From: Oscillospiraceae bacterium
GTDB taxonomy: Bacteria > Bacillota > Clostridia > Oscillospirales > Acutalibacteraceae
Reading direction: 5' to 3'
Assembly: GCA_009784445.1 (NCBI GenBank)
Contig: WRBQ01000009.1
Coordinates: 1 to 57,604 of the forward strand
Length of the DNA stretch: 57,604 nucleotides
Part shown: in pieces, positions 50,259 to 56,599 of the stretch
Layout: each line of letters opens with the position of its first letter
Position numbering within the stretch: the first letter of the stretch is position 1
The notes under the pieces: generated by a model
Told to the model about the DNA's origin: nothing
Seen by the model: the letters and a program-made list of their open reading frames with translations, nothing else
The model's database searches: none
Position numbers and translations under genes: made by a program

Positions 50259-50272
50259 CCCCCGAAAGGGGG
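50259..50272 (+). promoter_or_regulatory. Hairpin sequestering the ribosome site, unit A
   Basis: CCCCC, GAAA loop, GGGGG. The GGGGG belongs to the ribosome site GGGGGTGAT of the short ORF, so the 5-bp GNRA hairpin would block initiation. Confidence 0.7.
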
Positions 50273-50280
50273 TGATTACT

Positions 50281-50361
50281 ATGCAATACTTAATCATGTT
50301 CGCAATTCTTTTGCTTATATTGAAAGAGCTTCGTAGTGATAAAGAAATAGACCGCCCATAG
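50281..50361 (+). CDS. Toxin-like hydrophobic peptide, 26 aa, unit A
   Basis: Product begins MQYLIMFAILLLILKELRSD and ends KEIDRP. One membrane-spanning helix with a charged C-terminus, as in type I toxins (Fst/TxpA/holin-like classes), though I cannot match it to a named family. ATG lies 8 bases after GGGGGTGAT, which is caught in a hairpin. The last codons form the 5' arm of the terminator-like hairpin. Unit B encodes a 27-aa relative that is identical at MQYLIMFAI and at the SDKEIDRP end. Confidence 0.7.
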   Translation: MQYLIMFAILLLILKELRSDKEIDRP

Positions 50362-50438
50362 CCTGGAAGCAGGGGCGGTCTATTTCAAACCGTTGTTTGT
50401 TAGGGGGCTAGCCGCCTATACGGCAACGCTATCCCTGT
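50340..50438 (-). ncRNA. Predicted antisense RNA of unit A
   Basis: From the minus-strand promoter at 50445-50473 a transcript would start near 50438, carry a GGATAGCGTTGCC start identical to that of unit B, and end at the hairpin 50344-50386. It covers the 3' end of the toxin-like mRNA, so it could act as antitoxin RNA. Inferred from DNA only. Confidence 0.55.
50344..50386. terminator. 14-bp perfect hairpin, shared 3' end of unit A transcripts
   Basis: GAAATAGACCGCCC pairs with GGGCGGTCTATTTC around a 15-base loop. The stop codon of the short ORF is in the loop. The minus-strand exit is TTTAT; the plus-strand exit lacks a clear T run. Confidence 0.7.
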
Positions 50439-50444
50439 ATGTTC

Positions 50445-50473
50445 ATTATAGCACGTGTCACTAATTTTGTCAA
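50445..50473 (-). promoter_or_regulatory. Antisense RNA promoter, unit A
   Basis: Minus-strand TTGACA (50473-50468), 17 bp, TATAAT (50450-50445): full consensus. Confidence 0.85.
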
Positions 50474-50494
50474 GCATTTTTTACGAGAGGCCAC

Positions 50495-51229
50495 ATGAAC
50501 AACTTCGCCCTCACCCTCGCCTACGACGGCACGCCATTTTGCGGCTGGCAACTGCAACCAAATGGCGAAAGCGTACAACAAAATATCGAGCACGCAATCA
50601 CACAAGCCACGGGCACGCACAGCCGCGTCACCGGCTGCAGCCGCACCGATGCAGGCGTGCATGCGCGTGAATTCGTGTGTAATTTTTTCAGCAGCACGCA
50701 TATCTCACCCGAAAAACTGCCCGCTGCGCTCAACTTCTATCTGCCACCGCAAATTGCCGTGCAGACCTGCCGCGTCGTGCCGCAAACCTTCCACGCGCGC
50801 TACCACTGCAAGGCCAAAACCTACCGCTATCACATCCACAACAGCCCCGTGCGCGCCCCATTTTTGCTCAACCGCGCCACGCAAATCAGCCGACCACTAG
50901 ACGAAGCCATGCTGCACGCCCAAGCAAAAGATTTTGTCGGCAGGCATGACTTCGCAGCATTTTGTGCGGCAGGCAGTAGTGTGAAATCCACTGTGCGCAC
51001 GGTTACACACGCGAAGGTGCAGCGCGATGGCGACAGCGTGTTCTTCATCGTGCGCGGCGAGGGTTTTCTCTACCACATGGTGCGCATTATGGCGGGCACG
51101 CTGCTGCACATGGCGGCTGGTAAACTGGAGCAGGGGAGCATCCCCGCCATCATCGCCAGCGGTGACCGCGCCCAGGCCGGGCCAACGGCGCCCGCGCATG
51201 GGCTGTGCCTGTGGGAGGTTGAATATTGA
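50495..51229 (+). CDS. truA: tRNA pseudouridine(38-40) synthase
   Basis: 244 aa. MNNFALTLAYDGTPFCGWQL is the conserved start; the catalytic aspartate (about residue 52) is in CSRTDAGVHARE. HYRC-like ARYHCKAKTYRYHI and FLYHMVRIMAGTLL also fit. It modifies the anticodon arm of many tRNAs. The ribosome site is GAGAGGCCAC, repeated with the first codons at 50133 and, more decayed, at 49191. It is coupled to a GNAT gene by a TTGA overlap. Confidence 0.95.
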   Translation: MNNFALTLAYDGTPFCGWQLQPNGESVQQNIEHAITQATGTHSRVTGCSRTDAGVHAREFVCNFFSSTHISPEKLPAALNFYLPPQIAVQTCRVVPQTFHARYHCKAKTYRYHIHNSPVRAPFLLNRATQISRPLDEAMLHAQAKDFVGRHDFAAFCAAGSSVKSTVRTVTHAKVQRDGDSVFFIVRGEGFLYHMVRIMAGTLLHMAAGKLEQGSIPAIIASGDRAQAGPTAPAHGLCLWEVEY

Positions 51230-51645
51230 ACTTTGTAGATTTGAAACCACGCATTGACGAGCAGGCCGTTCAGCAGGTGCTGGCGTTGAGCCTATTTCAA
51301 CCCACAACGCCGCAGGTGATTGCTCGTGCGATTGATTGCTGCCGTAGCAGTGACCAGCGTAAGTTGTGGGGCGTGCTAAATGGCGAGCAAGTCCTCGGCG
51401 TGGTCGAGTATTATCTTCGGGACGATGGCGTGGTTTACATCTGCAATATTGCCGTTGCTGAAGCATGCCGCGGCCAAGGCGTTGGGCGGTTCATGTTGGC
51501 TGCGCTGCAAAAGAAACATCGCTTGCCGTTGGCGCTGGAAACAGACGACGCTGCTGTCGACTTCTATCGAAAATGCGGTTTTGAAGCGGAGCCGTTTATT
51601 CATGCAGATTACGGCATAAGGCGGTGGCGATGTTCGCGGCATTAA
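51226..51645 (+). CDS. GNAT-family N-acetyltransferase, 139 aa
   Basis: TTG start at 51226 overlaps the truA TGA (TTGA) and follows GGGAGGTTGAATA. IAVAEACRGQGVGRFMLAAL has the acetyl-CoA loop and AVDFYRKCGFEAEPF the C-terminal signature. Substrate unknown. Confidence 0.82.
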   Translation: MNFVDLKPRIDEQAVQQVLALSLFQPTTPQVIARAIDCCRSSDQRKLWGVLNGEQVLGVVEYYLRDDGVVYICNIAVAEACRGQGVGRFMLAALQKKHRLPLALETDDAAVDFYRKCGFEAEPFIHADYGIRRWRCSRH

Positions 51646-51674
51646 CTCAAAGTTTGCTCTTGCTTGCCGCGCCT

Positions 51675-51735
51675 AAGCCCTGGCTCCTTCCTCGGGAAGG
51701 AGCTGGCACGCCTCGGGCGTGACTGAGGAAGGCTC
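51675..51735. repeat. Palindromic intergenic repeat (R3-like)
   Basis: GCTCCTTCC...GGAAGGAGC hairpin followed by CACGCC...GGCGTG and GACTGAGGAAGG. It resembles a family of small elements frequent in Clostridia intergenic DNA, and the piece at 1437-1480. Confidence 0.6.
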
Positions 51736-51776
51736 GCGGAGCGACAGCCCGCTGAACGTCGCAGAGCATATTTGCC

Positions 51777-51805
51777 TTGACAAGCCCCCCGCAATGTGCT
51801 ATACT
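51777..51805 (+). promoter_or_regulatory. Promoter of the small membrane-protein operon
   Basis: TTGACA (51777-51782), 17 bp, TATACT (51800-51805). The -35 and spacer repeat almost exactly at 52450-52472. Confidence 0.8.
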
Positions 51806-51837
51806 TGTGTTATCCTATACAGAAAGCGGGTGTAACG

Positions 51838-52026
51838 ATGTTTGAAAGTGCATTTCTGAATGTGCTAATGCAGATTTTTTTGTATACTGCGCTTGTGCTT
51901 GCCGCAGTTGGTTTTATCATGGCTGGCGTGGGCTCTTTTATGGATGGTCGAATCGCAAGTGGAATCGGTAACATGCTGTTTGGCTTACCAATGGCGGCGA
52001 TTTTGCTATGGATAGTAATTACTTGA
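51838..52026 (+). CDS. Small membrane protein, 62 aa
   Basis: Two membrane helices (LMQIFLYTALVLAAVGFIMA and LFGLPMAAILLWIVIT). ATG after AAGCGGGTGTAACG, a modest ribosome site. First of three small membrane ORFs in a transcript with its own promoter and terminator. No known family. Confidence 0.65.
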   Translation: MFESAFLNVLMQIFLYTALVLAAVGFIMAGVGSFMDGRIASGIGNMLFGLPMAAILLWIVIT

Positions 52027-52046
52027 ATGTGGGGGGAGAAGTAAAC

Positions 52047-52253
52047 ATGAGGATAACACTGATTGGCGAAACAATGGCTGCTATTGGCGTGCTGCTAATA
52101 GGCATTCTTTCTTTTATCGCATCGCCCCATATAGATATGTCGTCAATTGAGTTTTTTGGAGTTACATTTCAGTCGTGGTGGTTTGCGGCGGGGTTGTCTT
52201 TGATAGGCCTTTGGGGCAGCATCTCCTCATTGCGCCAATGGTTAAACCTGTAA
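52047..52253 (+). CDS. Small membrane protein, 68 aa
   Basis: Two membrane helices (AAIGVLLIGILSFIA and WWFAAGLSLIGLWGSI). ATG after GGGGGGAGAAGTAAAC, 20 bases after the 62-aa gene. Unknown function. Confidence 0.65.
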   Translation: MRITLIGETMAAIGVLLIGILSFIASPHIDMSSIEFFGVTFQSWWFAAGLSLIGLWGSISSLRQWLNL

Positions 52254-52300
52254 CCTATAGCCTCTTTTATGAGGATTCTACACAGAAAGGAAGCATACTA

Positions 52301-52390
52301 ATGACCACAACAGTTCGCGTGCTAATCCAAATCATCGCACACTTTGCGCTTGCCATTGGCTTCTCATTGCTTTGGGCAAATCTTGGCTAA
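52301..52390 (+). CDS. Single-helix membrane peptide, 29 aa
   Basis: ATG follows AAAGGAAGCATACTA. The product is one hydrophobic helix (LIQIIAHFALAIGFSLLWAN). Third in the small-protein operon, before its terminator. Confidence 0.5.
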   Translation: MTTTVRVLIQIIAHFALAIGFSLLWANLG

Positions 52391-52403
52391 ATCTCACGAC
52401 ATC

Positions 52404-52434
52404 AACACCTCTCGTTTGCGCGAGGGGTGTTTTT
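52404..52434 (+). terminator. Terminator of the small membrane-protein operon
   Basis: AACACCTCTCG/CGAGGGGTGTT stem, then TTTTG. Confidence 0.85.
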
Positions 52435-52449
52435 GTTTGCCGTCGAATA

Positions 52450-52478
52450 TTGACAAGCCCCCCGCAATGTGATACAAT
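52450..52478 (+). promoter_or_regulatory. Promoter giving a leaderless transcript
   Basis: TTGACA (52450-52455), 17 bp, TACAAT (52473-52478). The ATG of the next gene begins 7 bases after the -10 box, where transcription should start. Confidence 0.75.
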
Positions 52479-52484
52479 AGTTTC

Positions 52485-53636
52485 ATGTCAAAACAAAAAC
52501 CCAAACCATCCCGCAAAGAGAAAATTTCCAAGCTCCCCCGCCTGCTGATTCTGCTGGTGTTCGTTGCAGCATTCACGGGTGTGGGCCTGTTTGCCATGGG
52601 CAACGTGCGGCTTTCGCCCATCAGCGACTTGCAACTGCTCGGCCGCCAGGGCGATGGCTTTCCCATTGAGTTTAGCTACAGCCACGCACGCCAAGCCGCT
52701 GCCATGGGCAACAGCGTTGCCTTGCTCGGCCCCACACAGTTCGACATCGTTAGTCAAAACGGCTATCGCAGCGTGCAGTTTGCCCAGCCTTATGCCATGC
52801 CTGCGCTGCGCACGGCGGGCAACCGTGCCGTGCTGTTTGACCGCAATCTGGGCAACATCACCATGTTTCGTCGCGGCGGCATCTTGGCCACGCACGAAAT
52901 GGGGCAGAGCATTTTCACCGTTGACATCAATCCCCAAGGCGCCATTGCCGTGGCAACTCGCAGCGACCGCGCCGCCGCCGAGATTTTCGTTTACAATCCG
53001 CGCGCAAGGCAGCAACTGCACTGGCAGATAGAACGTGAACACCCCGTGGCGCTGCGGCTTTCTAACAATGGCCGTGTGCTGGCCATGTGTCTGGCAGGTA
53101 CCGAGCAAGCCGGCGTTTACGCTCGCTTTGTGGATTTTCCACTTAACGCGCAGCAACCACGCACAGATATCCGCTTGCCCGGTGTGTGGCTCTATGACAC
53201 CGCGAGCATCGCAGGTGGTTGGCTTGCCGTGGGCAACGAGGCTGTGTATCTCATTCGCCACGGCGCAAGCACAGCGGAGGAGTTATCGTTTGGTGGGCGC
53301 ACCTTGCGGGGCTTCAGCCTGCAAAATAACGGTTACAGCGCTGTGCTGTTGGAAGATTGGGACCATCAAGTGCTGTTGCGGGTGTACAACTCACGCGGTA
53401 CCCTAGCGGCGGAGCACACCCTTGAGCAGCAGCCATATAGCGTAATTGCGCAGGGGCGTGCGGTCTATTTGCACATGGGTGATATGGTGTTGCGTTGGCG
53501 ACCGAATGGATTTTCGCAAAGTCAGCCGCTGCCCGCGGGCACGCAAAGCGTGGTCATCGCCGGACGTGAGGTCTACGCGCTTTCGGTGCGCCATGTGGAG
53601 CACATGCGCCTGCGCTGGTCAGCTGCAGACGTGTAG
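52485..53636 (+). CDS. Membrane-anchored beta-propeller-like protein (DUF5711-like), 383 aa
   Basis: Basic N-terminus (KQKPKPSRKEKISK), one helix (LLILLVFVAAFTGVGLFAM), then a repetitive beta-rich outer domain of five to six blades (IFTVDINPQGAIAVATRSDR, VALRLSNNGRVLAMCLAG, LRGFSLQNNGYSAVLLED). It resembles DUF5711 surface proteins of Clostridia. No ribosome site: the ATG is where the promoter would start transcription, so a leaderless mRNA is predicted. Confidence 0.8.
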   Translation: MSKQKPKPSRKEKISKLPRLLILLVFVAAFTGVGLFAMGNVRLSPISDLQLLGRQGDGFPIEFSYSHARQAAAMGNSVALLGPTQFDIVSQNGYRSVQFAQPYAMPALRTAGNRAVLFDRNLGNITMFRRGGILATHEMGQSIFTVDINPQGAIAVATRSDRAAAEIFVYNPRARQQLHWQIEREHPVALRLSNNGRVLAMCLAGTEQAGVYARFVDFPLNAQQPRTDIRLPGVWLYDTASIAGGWLAVGNEAVYLIRHGASTAEELSFGGRTLRGFSLQNNGYSAVLLEDWDHQVLLRVYNSRGTLAAEHTLEQQPYSVIAQGRAVYLHMGDMVLRWRPNGFSQSQPLPAGTQSVVIAGREVYALSVRHVEHMRLRWSAADV

Positions 53637-53660
53637 CGCGGAAATTCGAACAAACGAGTC

Positions 53661-53689
53661 TTGTTTACCGTCTGTTTTTGTGTTATAAT
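53661..53689 (+). promoter_or_regulatory. Antisense RNA promoter, unit B
   Basis: TTGTTT (53661-53666), 17 bp, TATAAT (53684-53689). Confidence 0.75.
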
Positions 53690-53695
53690 GAAAAC

Positions 53696-53862
53696 AAGGA
53701 TAGCGTTGCCGTATAGGCGGCTAGCCCACTGGACGGATCATCTCGCGAATGACCGTCAGCTTCACTTCCTGTTCTAGCGTCATACCAAGAACAATAGGGA
53801 GTTACAGCATGATCATTAGAAATGACCGCCAGCTTAGTAGGCTATGGGCGGTCTATTTCTTT
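53696..53862 (+). ncRNA. Predicted antisense RNA of unit B
   Basis: A transcript from the 53661-53689 promoter would begin near 53696 and end at the GGCGGTCTATTTC arm followed by TTTG (53847-53862), overlapping the 3' end of the toxin-like mRNA. Confidence 0.55.
53819..53859. terminator. Shared 3' hairpin of unit B
   Basis: GAAATGACCGCC pairs with GGCGGTCTATTTC with one bulged base; TTT follows on the plus strand. Confidence 0.7.
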
Positions 53863-53925
53863 GTCGCTATGTAGCAATTTAATCAGAAGAATCAGAATGA
53901 TTGCAAACATGATTAGGTACTGCAT
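53842..53925 (-). CDS. Toxin-like hydrophobic peptide, 27 aa, unit B
   Basis: Product begins MQYLIMFAIILILLIKLLHS and ends DKEIDRP. ATG at 53925 follows AATGGAGGTGATAGTT. The ribosome site pairs with TCACTTCC upstream. One membrane helix and a polar C-terminus shared with unit A (SDKEIDRP). Predicted membrane-active peptide; no experiment known to me. Confidence 0.7.
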   Translation of the reverse strand: MQYLIMFAIILILLIKLLHSDKEIDRP

Positions 53926-53930
53926 AACTA

Positions 53931-53957
53931 TCACCTCCATTAGGAAATAGGAAGTGA
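53931..53957 (-). promoter_or_regulatory. Hairpin sequestering the ribosome site, unit B
   Basis: On the minus strand TCACTTCC (53957-53950) pairs with GGAGGTGA (53938-53931), seven Watson-Crick pairs and one G-U. The sequence differs from the unit A hairpin but the effect is the same. Confidence 0.65.
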
Positions 53958-53998
53958 AAGAACTAGCCGCCTACCGTATAGACAACGCTACCATCTAC

Positions 53999-54027
53999 AG
54001 TATAACAGGAAAAGTTTGCTAAGTCAA
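53999..54027 (-). promoter_or_regulatory. Toxin-like mRNA promoter, unit B
   Basis: Minus-strand TTGACT (54027-54022), 17 bp, TATACT (54004-53999). The sequence from CGAAAATTTTG upstream through the -10 box matches unit A closely. Confidence 0.8.
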
Positions 54028-54039
54028 CAAAATTTTCGC

Positions 54040-54068
54040 TTGAAGTTGTGGGCTGGATGTGATATAAT
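54040..54068 (+). promoter_or_regulatory. Promoter upstream of the URO-D-like gene
   Basis: TTGAAG (54040-54045), 17 bp, TATAAT (54063-54068). A second TATAAT (54143-54148) with a preceding TGG lies at the end of an R1 copy. Confidence 0.65.
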
Positions 54069-54107
54069 AGTCGCATAGTGCTGGATTTTTTATGCAACGC
54101 GATTAAT

Positions 54108-54139
54108 GCACAGCGAAGCGACGGAGCCCACCGCAGGTG
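54108..54139 (+). repeat. R1 repeat copy, upstream of the URO-D-like gene
   Basis: GCACAGCGAAGCGACGGAGC then CCACCGCAGGTG; full copy. Confidence 0.75.
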
Positions 54140-54181
54140 TGGTATAATAGTTGGTGAGAAAAGTGCAAGGGGTCTTCTGAT

Positions 54182-55378
54182 ATGAAAGAAATCTTACGCC
54201 AGCTTGTTGGCGAGTATATGCAATATGCCACGCTGCCCGTGCAGCAAGAGAAAACCGCGCTGTGGCGGGCGCTGAACCGCTGTGATATGCAACGGCCAAT
54301 GATTACGATTGATCAGCTGCCATGGCACGAACTTGCCTGCAACGAACTCACCTGCCAAATTGAAGATCCGTATTGGCGCGGCGTTGAGCAAACCCTGCGG
54401 CAAACGCTGTATAAATGGCGCAACTTCCCGGCAGACATGGTGTTGGACCCGTTCATCGCGCTGCCCAAAGCAGTCACGCGCACCGGCTATGGCATTGTTG
54501 CACAAACAGATTATCTTGGCATTTCGCAGCACTTCACCAACCAGTTGGTGGAGCTCAGCGACACCGAGAAAATCAAAGACGAAGTCATCACGCACGACGA
54601 AGTCCTCACGGCGCAGATTTATGCCCAAGCGCAAGATATGTTCGGCGACTTGGCACCCATTCGCATGGTGGGCATCAGTTTTCACCTGGGCGTGTGGGAT
54701 AAACTCACCACCTACATGGGCGTGGACGAGTGCTACTATGCGTTTTACGACAACCCCGAGCTACTGCACGCAGCAATGAACCGCATGACCGAGTCAACCA
54801 TCGCCGGCATTGCGGCGGCAAACCAGCTTGGCTTGCACAACGACAACCAAACGTTATGCCATTGCAGCCATGTGTTCACCGACGAATTGCTGTCCGAAAG
54901 CGGCGCGGGGCGCGGCGCGACATCGCAGCACTGCTGGTCATTCGGCTTGGCGCAGCTGATGACCGCCACTTCGCCCGACATTTTTGAGGAGTTCGAGCTG
55001 CCGTATATTTCACGCATGGCAGAATATTTCGGCGCGGTTTACTACGGCTGCTGCGATAAACTCGACGACCGTCTGCACTTGGTCAAGCGCATCCCCAACC
55101 TGCGCAAGGTGTCGTGCAGCCCATGGAGCAACAAGGAAAACTTTGCGGCACAGCTTGGGCCGCAGCTTGTGCTTTCTGCCAAGCCAAACCCGGCATTTTT
55201 GGCCGGTGCTGCCATGAACGAAGACGAAATTCGCCGCGAACTGCAGCAATATTGCGCACTGGCAAAGCAACATGGGCTTAGCGTGGAATTTTTGCTCAAA
55301 GATGTGTCTACCGTTGCGGGCGACCCCGGCAGGCTAAGCCGCTGGGCGGACATTGCCATGTGTATTGCGCAGGCGTGA
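54182..55378 (+). CDS. Uroporphyrinogen-decarboxylase-superfamily protein
   Basis: 398 aa, TIM-barrel of the URO-D/methyltransferase superfamily. HVFTDELLSESGAGRGATSQ and YYGCCDKLDDRLHLVKRIPN are typical of the corrinoid-methyltransferase-like, non-haem members seen in Clostridia. No corrinoid protein is adjacent, so the substrate is unknown. The start ATG has only a weak AAGGGG site. Confidence 0.82.
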   Translation: MKEILRQLVGEYMQYATLPVQQEKTALWRALNRCDMQRPMITIDQLPWHELACNELTCQIEDPYWRGVEQTLRQTLYKWRNFPADMVLDPFIALPKAVTRTGYGIVAQTDYLGISQHFTNQLVELSDTEKIKDEVITHDEVLTAQIYAQAQDMFGDLAPIRMVGISFHLGVWDKLTTYMGVDECYYAFYDNPELLHAAMNRMTESTIAGIAAANQLGLHNDNQTLCHCSHVFTDELLSESGAGRGATSQHCWSFGLAQLMTATSPDIFEEFELPYISRMAEYFGAVYYGCCDKLDDRLHLVKRIPNLRKVSCSPWSNKENFAAQLGPQLVLSAKPNPAFLAGAAMNEDEIRRELQQYCALAKQHGLSVEFLLKDVSTVAGDPGRLSRWADIAMCIAQA

Positions 55379-55413
55379 TACATCAGTTTAGAAAACAATG
55401 GGAAGGGTTGCTT

Positions 55414-56598
55414 ATGCGCAAAGAATTAGCTAAGTTAAAGCACCGCTGCCGCATGCTTTGGCGGCTGGCCATTTGGCGTTGCCTGCTGCCATGTGTGTAT
55501 ACTTTGGGCTGCCTGCGCCCGATCAACCCCAAACTCATTTTTTTTGTGCACGACCATGAAGACCAGCCCGGCGACAACTTCGTGCCCATCATGCAGCAGC
55601 TGCAACAGCAAGGCTACACCTGCCAGTTTCATGGGCGCATCAAAGGCGTGGGCGGCCGCCTGCGGCAATATTGGGCGTTGCTATACTTTGCTTGGCAATA
55701 TCCCCGCGCACGTGCAGTGTTTTTGATGGAAGTCACAGGCCGCATCGACGTTTGCCGCCCGCGCAAAGGCACGGAAATCGTGCAGTTGTGGCACGGTTGT
55801 GGCGCGTTCAAGCAGTGGGGCTACTCCACCATTAACCTTAAATGGGGCGTTAGTGCACGCACCTATAAATTCTTTCCCGCCAATCGATTTTACACCTACA
55901 CCAGCGTCAGTTCGCCGGAGGTCATTCGCCACTACGCACAGGCTTTCAACAATGGCCTAGCTACCATCCACGCTTGGGGCGTGCCACGTACCGATTTCTT
56001 TTTTCAGCCGGGGATTGTGGAGCAGTGCCGCGCGCAAGTGCTGCAGGCCATGCCCGAAATCGGCAACCGCAAGATTGTATTGTATGCCCCCACGTTTCGC
56101 GGCAACAGCTTGCGCAAGTCACGTCACGACGACGTGCTAGACTATGACATGATGGATGCTGCGCTGGGCGAAACCTGTACCTTGTTGCTCAAACCTCACC
56201 CGCGTGCGCGCAAAAGTATACCCGAGCCAACTGGCGAAACGCCCTTTGTGTTCAACGCCGCAGACATGCCCATTCACGTGCTGCTTTGCGCCGCAGATTT
56301 AGTGATCACGGACTATTCTTCGCTGATTTTTGAATATTCGCTGCTCACGCGCCCCATGCTTTTTTATGCTTACGATTTGGGGCAGTACGACAAAACGCGC
56401 AGTTTTTATTATCCCTACATGGACTTCGTGCCCGGCGAATTGGTGTGGGACACCGAGGACATCATTGCAGGTATTGAGAAAAATTTGCTGCACGGCAAAT
56501 TTAATGCCCAGCAAGTGCAAGCCTTTGCGCAAAAATTCATGTGCGCCTGCGACGGCCAATCAACAAAACGAATTATACAGAAAGTGCTGGGTGAATGA
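55414..56598 (+). CDS. CDP-glycerol:poly(glycerophosphate) glycerophosphotransferase family protein
   Basis: 394 aa. Active-site segments IVQLWHGCGAFKQWG, LYAPTFRGNSLRKSRHDD, LLLKPHPRAR and LVITDYSSLIFEYSLLTRP fit the TagB/TagF family. It would add glycerol-phosphate (or ribitol-phosphate) units to a lipid-linked or wall polymer at the inner membrane. ATG at 55414 follows GGGAAGGGTTGCTT. Followed directly by a GT2 gene. Confidence 0.9.
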   Translation: MRKELAKLKHRCRMLWRLAIWRCLLPCVYTLGCLRPINPKLIFFVHDHEDQPGDNFVPIMQQLQQQGYTCQFHGRIKGVGGRLRQYWALLYFAWQYPRARAVFLMEVTGRIDVCRPRKGTEIVQLWHGCGAFKQWGYSTINLKWGVSARTYKFFPANRFYTYTSVSSPEVIRHYAQAFNNGLATIHAWGVPRTDFFFQPGIVEQCRAQVLQAMPEIGNRKIVLYAPTFRGNSLRKSRHDDVLDYDMMDAALGETCTLLLKPHPRARKSIPEPTGETPFVFNAADMPIHVLLCAADLVITDYSSLIFEYSLLTRPMLFYAYDLGQYDKTRSFYYPYMDFVPGELVWDTEDIIAGIEKNLLHGKFNAQQVQAFAQKFMCACDGQSTKRIIQKVLGE

Positions 56599-56599
56599 C

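Larger units (their letters stand above)
50177..50475. mobile_element. Type I TA-like unit A with inverted-repeat ends
   Basis: The segment has inverted repeats GGTAGCGTTGTCGAAACGGT-AGGCGGCTA (50223-50251) and its imperfect mirror (50409-50434). Outward of each lies a promoter firing inward (50188-50216 plus; 50445-50473 minus). Between them are a short ORF and a hairpin. It shares promoter, ends, ORF and hairpin with unit B (53661-54038). It is flanked by copies of the truA start (50133-50171 and 50484-50520). Confidence 0.75.
53661..54038. mobile_element. Type I TA-like unit B with inverted-repeat ends
   Basis: Second copy, in the opposite orientation to unit A. Ends: GGATAGCGTTGCCGTATAGG-CGGCTA (53698-53723, all 26 bases as in unit A) and the mirrored 29-base end (53964-53992, 27 of 29 bases as in unit A). 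Contains the 27-aa ORF on the minus strand, a hairpin, and opposing promoters. The spacer on the antisense side is about 70 bases longer than in unit A. It occupies the 545-base gap between the propeller and URO-D-like genes. Confidence 0.75.
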
